DNA of 8,570 bases from contig DAOVRB010000024.1 in NCBI GenBank assembly GCA_030628325.1, positions 1-8,570 on the forward strand, read 5' to 3'. Below are positions 6,507-8,570 of the stretch, one piece after another. The translations under genes and the position numbers were made by a program. Source of the stretch: Methanomicrobiaceae archaeon (GTDB lineage Archaea; Halobacteriota; Methanomicrobia; Methanomicrobiales; Methanomicrobiaceae). A model generated the notes under the pieces. That model searched no databases. It had not been told where the DNA came from and was given only the letters and a program-made list of their open reading frames with translations. Numbering within the stretch: position 1 is the first letter of the stretch; each line of letters begins with the position of its first letter.

Positions 6507-6581
6507 GTGCGTGATCTTGAGTGGTCATGCACGTTTTCAGTCGTGAACTACCCCTGAGCTAAAGACTCAGGGGGTTTTACG
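6507..6581 (+). ncRNA. Putative structured RNA: two strong consecutive stem-loops
   Basis: Stem 1 is ten base pairs, GTGCGTGATC (6507-6516) with GGTCATGCAC (6523-6532), loop TTGAGT; two pairs are G-U wobbles that exist only in plus-strand RNA. Stem 2 (6542-6581) has an outer six-pair part, CGTGAA with TTTACG, a small internal loop, and an inner eight-pair GC-rich part, with wobbles of the same polarity. This could be the 3' untranslated region of the PKD message, a separate small RNA, or the residue of an IS605/IS1341-type right end. The pairing is direct observation; the RNA identity is inference. Confidence 0.4.
6542..6581 (+). terminator. Strong hairpin with T-run, likely terminator between convergent genes
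   Basis: CCCCTGAG (6551-6558) pairs perfectly with CTCAGGGG (6566-6573) around loop CTAAAGA, followed by TTTT (6575-6578). It lies between the ends of the PKD gene and the oppositely directed phoU gene and overlaps the phoU stop codon (6579-6577). For plus-strand transcripts it has hairpin-plus-U form. On the minus strand it is also a GC-rich stem but has no T-run, so it would work there less well. Confidence 0.6.
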
Positions 6582-7584
6582 CTTTCCTCATAACAAGCTG
6601 GTTAATCACAGCTTCACAGATATCCGCAGAATAATCACCTACTCTCCTGAGACTGTCTGCAATATGAACAACCGATATGGTCATATCCGGGCTGAAATCG
6701 AGGGCACCTCTGCCAATTTCACGGCAGTCTGATTCTAAAATCCCAACCATTTCAATAGTTGAATTTGCTTTTTCTATGTCTCTGTCGAAGAATGAACCTA
6801 TGCTCCGGTTGAATATCCTGAGTGCCGAATATCCTGTCTGACCGATAATCTCCGTAATCTCCGGTGTGCATCCATCTTCTGTCAGGTGAATGACATTTTT
6901 TGCTATTTTTGTGGCATGGTCGCCAATCCGTTCGATGATTCTACTGATTAAAAAATAACCGGCTGCCTCGCTTACCGTAACACCCATTTCCCCAGAGAGG
7001 TTTACGTTTCCGATTATAAGGTTGAACTGGCGTGCAACAAGCCAGTGGAGGCGGTCAACGTCATTATCCCGCCTGATCACATTCTCTGCACGCAGACTGT
7101 CACCTTCCTCAAGGGCGGTCAGTGCATCCTCGTGCATACCCTGAACAATCACCAGCATGCGTCTGAGAGTGCTTTCAAATGGCATTTCTGCCGGATTCAA
7201 AAGATCTTTTAAGACAACCAGAGTATTTGTCTCCTCAATTACCTCCTGACCGATTGCCATACCGGTAAACTCCCTGACCAGTTCTGCAACAAATGGTGGC
7301 AGGCGTCCGGGAGCGGTAATCCTGATAGTGGTGCACCCGGCGATATATGCACCTATCAGGTACCTGAGCAGTTGTGTCCTGTCTGTTGTGGGACTCACCT
7401 CAAAGACCTTTACCATCTCAACTTTTCTGGATTCAGTGTTTGGGTTTATCAGCAGTGTACCATCCTGCTGGATGTCAAGTCTTACCGGGTCGTTTTTCTG
7501 TATATTATTTGATTTAATCCATTCTTTTGGGAGTGAGACGATATAGGATGAACCGCCACTCACCTGAATTTTTCTGGTCTCCAT
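6577..7584 (-). CDS. phoU: AbrB-PhoU phosphate uptake regulator
   Basis: A 335-residue archaeal PhoU-family regulator. Residues 2-47 (ETRKIQVSGGSSYIVSLPKEW onward, ending with DGTLLI) form a SpoVT/AbrB swapped-hairpin domain that may bind DNA. The rest is helical, with two PhoU-type repeats: the first includes VIRRDNDVDRL (D173, D175, D177) and ERIGDHATKIAKNVI (218-232), the second RRVGDYSADICEAVI around D317; Asp/Glu clusters of this type bind metal in PhoU proteins. PhoU normally restrains Pst phosphate transport, which fits the divergent pstS. I start at the ATG at 7584 instead of 7641 because METRKIQVSGGSSYIV begins the AbrB domain exactly and a TATA box at 7620-7611 would place transcription initiation at or just before this ATG, giving a nearly leaderless message. 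Its TAA lies inside the downstream hairpin. Target genes are inferred. Confidence 0.93.
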   Translation of the reverse strand: METRKIQVSGGSSYIVSLPKEWIKSNNIQKNDPVRLDIQQDGTLLINPNTESRKVEMVKVFEVSPTTDRTQLLRYLIGAYIAGCTTIRITAPGRLPPFVAELVREFTGMAIGQEVIEETNTLVVLKDLLNPAEMPFESTLRRMLVIVQGMHEDALTALEEGDSLRAENVIRRDNDVDRLHWLVARQFNLIIGNVNLSGEMGVTVSEAAGYFLISRIIERIGDHATKIAKNVIHLTEDGCTPEITEIIGQTGYSALRIFNRSIGSFFDRDIEKANSTIEMVGILESDCREIGRGALDFSPDMTISVVHIADSLRRVGDYSADICEAVINQLVMRKA

Positions 7585-7610
7585 GATTCTGTAATAAGAT
7601 CTATTCTGTG

Positions 7611-7620
7611 AATATAAAAA
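7611..7620 (-). promoter_or_regulatory. Putative TATA box of phoU
   Basis: TTTTTATATT on the minus strand is centred about 31 bases before the phoU ATG at 7584, which predicts initiation within a few bases of the start codon. No Shine-Dalgarno site precedes that ATG, consistent with a leaderless message. Confidence 0.5.
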
Positions 7621-7650
7621 ATAGTCTTCAATAGTCTTCAATAGTCAACA
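7621..7650. repeat. 10-bp tandem repeat in the phoU-pstS promoter region
   Basis: ATAGTCTTCA occurs twice in tandem (7621-7640), followed by a third copy with two changes, ATAGTCAACA (7641-7650). The period of ten bases is close to one helical turn, so the copies face the same side of DNA. The block touches the phoU TATA box and ends about 22 bases before the pstS TATA box. It is a candidate operator for both genes. Confidence 0.75.
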
Positions 7651-7671
7651 TATATTCCCCTTCGATCATGC

Positions 7672-7704
7672 CTATATATGCCGGACTGAGATTAGTGTAT
7701 GGAG
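7672..7704 (+). promoter_or_regulatory. Putative pstS TATA box and ribosome-binding site
   Basis: CTATATAT (7672-7679) is a good archaeal TATA box; initiation would fall near 7700. GGAG at 7701-7704 is five bases before the pstS ATG at 7710. If initiation is as predicted, the leader is very short and the ribosome-binding site sits at its extreme 5' end. Confidence 0.55.
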
Positions 7705-7709
7705 TAACC

Positions 7710-8570
7710 ATGAAGAAGTTATTATCTGTTCCGGGGATCATTGCTCTCGCAGGCCTGATTCTCCTTGCAACACTCTTCTCCGGCTGCGTTGGCAGCACGG
7801 GAGACGAAAACACGGTAACCGCGCCAAAGACCATTGAGAGTCTGAGAGTCACAGGTTCAACTACTGTTCTTCCAATTGCACAGCTCACTGCAGAGGCATA
7901 CATGGAAGAAAATCTCTATGTTGATATCCTGGTCAGCGGTGGTGGTTCAAGTGTCGGTGTGCAGGCGGTTGGTGAAGGCACCGCTGATATCGGCATGGCA
8001 TCACGCGACTTAAAGGAGGCAGAGAAAGAGAGCTATCCTGACCTCGTTTCGCATGTTGTTGCCCGTGATGGTATAGCTGTCATCGTCCACAAAGACAATC
8101 CGGTAACAGAGCTTACAATTGGCGAGGTAAAATCCGTATATAAGGGAGAGATTACCAACTGGAAGGAACTTGGCGGGGATGAGATGGAAATCGTTGTCGT
8201 TGGCCGTGACAGTGCCTCCGGAACAAGAGAATACTTCTATAAATCAGTCATGGACAAGGAAGACTTTGTCCGGACCCAGCTTGAGAAAAATTCAAACGGT
8301 GCAGTGAAGCAGACCATTGCCCAGACACCGGGTGCAGTCGGATATGTCAGTCTTGGATATATTGACAACACTGTTCTCGCAGTGAAGATTAAAAACGGCG
8401 TGACGTTCGTTGAACCTACTGTTGATAATGTCATCAGCGGTGACTACCCGATCGCCCGTTCACTTAATATGTTTACAAAGGGCGAGCCAACAGGGCTTGC
8501 AGCAGACTACCTTGCCTACATCACAGGTGCTGATGGGCAGAAACTGGTAGCAGAGGAAGGGTTTGTGCCC
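7710..8570 (+). CDS. pstS: Phosphate ABC transporter substrate-binding lipoprotein PstS (C-terminus cut off)
   Basis: 287 codons are present, open at the right edge. The N-terminus is a lipoprotein signal: MKKLL, a hydrophobic stretch, and the lipobox FSGC with C26 as the lipidated residue. Then comes the periplasmic-binding fold with PstS phosphate contacts: VTGSTTVLPIA (47-57), SGGGSSVG (76-83), IGMASRD (94-100) and GRDSASGTRE (165-174), where Ser, Thr, Arg and Asp side chains hold phosphate in this family. GAVGYVSLGYI lies in the C-terminal half. The visible part ends AEEGFVP, which is typically within a few residues of the family's end, so little is missing. It captures phosphate outside the membrane and delivers it to the PstCAB permease, expected downstream. 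It is divergent from phoU across 125 bp and is probably induced by phosphate limitation. Confidence 0.96.
   Translation, partial: MKKLLSVPGIIALAGLILLATLFSGCVGSTGDENTVTAPKTIESLRVTGSTTVLPIAQLTAEAYMEENLYVDILVSGGGSSVGVQAVGEGTADIGMASRDLKEAEKESYPDLVSHVVARDGIAVIVHKDNPVTELTIGEVKSVYKGEITNWKELGGDEMEIVVVGRDSASGTREYFYKSVMDKEDFVRTQLEKNSNGAVKQTIAQTPGAVGYVSLGYIDNTVLAVKIKNGVTFVEPTVDNVISGDYPIARSLNMFTKGEPTGLAADYLAYITGADGQKLVAEEGFVP

Noticed and set aside
7585..7641. Upstream in-frame start for PhoU
   Set aside because: It would translate through the TATA box and the tandem repeats and add 19 residues before a domain that begins naturally at 7584.
7621..7650. CRISPR-like array from the short tandem repeats
   Set aside because: Units are ten bases with no spacers, only three copies, and sit in a promoter region.
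7628..7903. Minus-strand frame of 91 codons across the pstS start
   Set aside because: It overlaps the pstS signal peptide and the promoter region antisense and has no ribosome-binding site or domain.
1..8570. A defence island or complete mobile element
   Set aside because: No nuclease, integrase, transposase, toxin or reverse transcriptase is encoded; all six genes have metabolic, envelope or transport assignments.

Overview
The window looks like chromosomal DNA from a methanogenic euryarchaeon, probably of the Methanomicrobiales type. The basis is indirect. The promoters are archaeal-style (A/T-rich TATA boxes with short or no leaders), strong Shine-Dalgarno sites match an archaeal 16S tail, and the set of protein families fits: an intracellular GH15 glucoamylase beside a GT4 glucan-type glycosyltransferase, a PH-like/zinc-ribbon/Yip1 membrane protein, a multi-PKD secreted protein, and a PhoU fused to an AbrB-type domain next to PstS. 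No rRNA or marker gene is present, so the taxon is an inference.

Layout. (1) 1-1703, minus strand: a GH15 glucoamylase-like gene whose 3' end runs off the left edge. (2) 1704-2140: a gene-free divergent region of about 440 bp with promoter-like boxes and several dyads. (3) 2141-3259, plus strand: a GT4 glycosyltransferase. (4) 3389-5092 and 5103-6425, plus strand: a tightly coupled pair, a zinc-ribbon/Yip1 membrane protein followed by an exported protein with four PKD domains. (5) 6426-6576: a short convergent region packed with potential stem-loops, ending in a strong hairpin that overlaps the stop codon of the next gene. (6) 6577-7584, minus strand: an AbrB-PhoU phosphate regulator. (7) 7710-8570, plus strand: the phosphate-binding lipoprotein PstS, missing only its extreme C-terminus at the right edge. 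The phoU-pstS region carries a 10-bp tandem repeat touching the phoU TATA box.

Three functional themes are visible. The left part probably handles an internal alpha-glucan reserve: the GT4 enzyme could build or extend polymer and the cytoplasmic GH15 enzyme could release glucose from it. The middle pair is a cell-envelope module of unknown role. The right part is the start of a phosphate uptake locus with its regulator divergent to the transporter; the rest of the transporter (PstC, PstA, PstB) would be expected beyond the right edge.

I see no defence system, CRISPR array, tRNA, rRNA or complete mobile element. The least explained pieces are the structured convergent region at 6435-6581, whose G-U wobble pairs all favour a plus-strand RNA and whose last hairpin resembles an IS605/IS1341-type right end; the repeat block between phoU and pstS; and the duplicated N-terminal domain of the Yip1-type protein.
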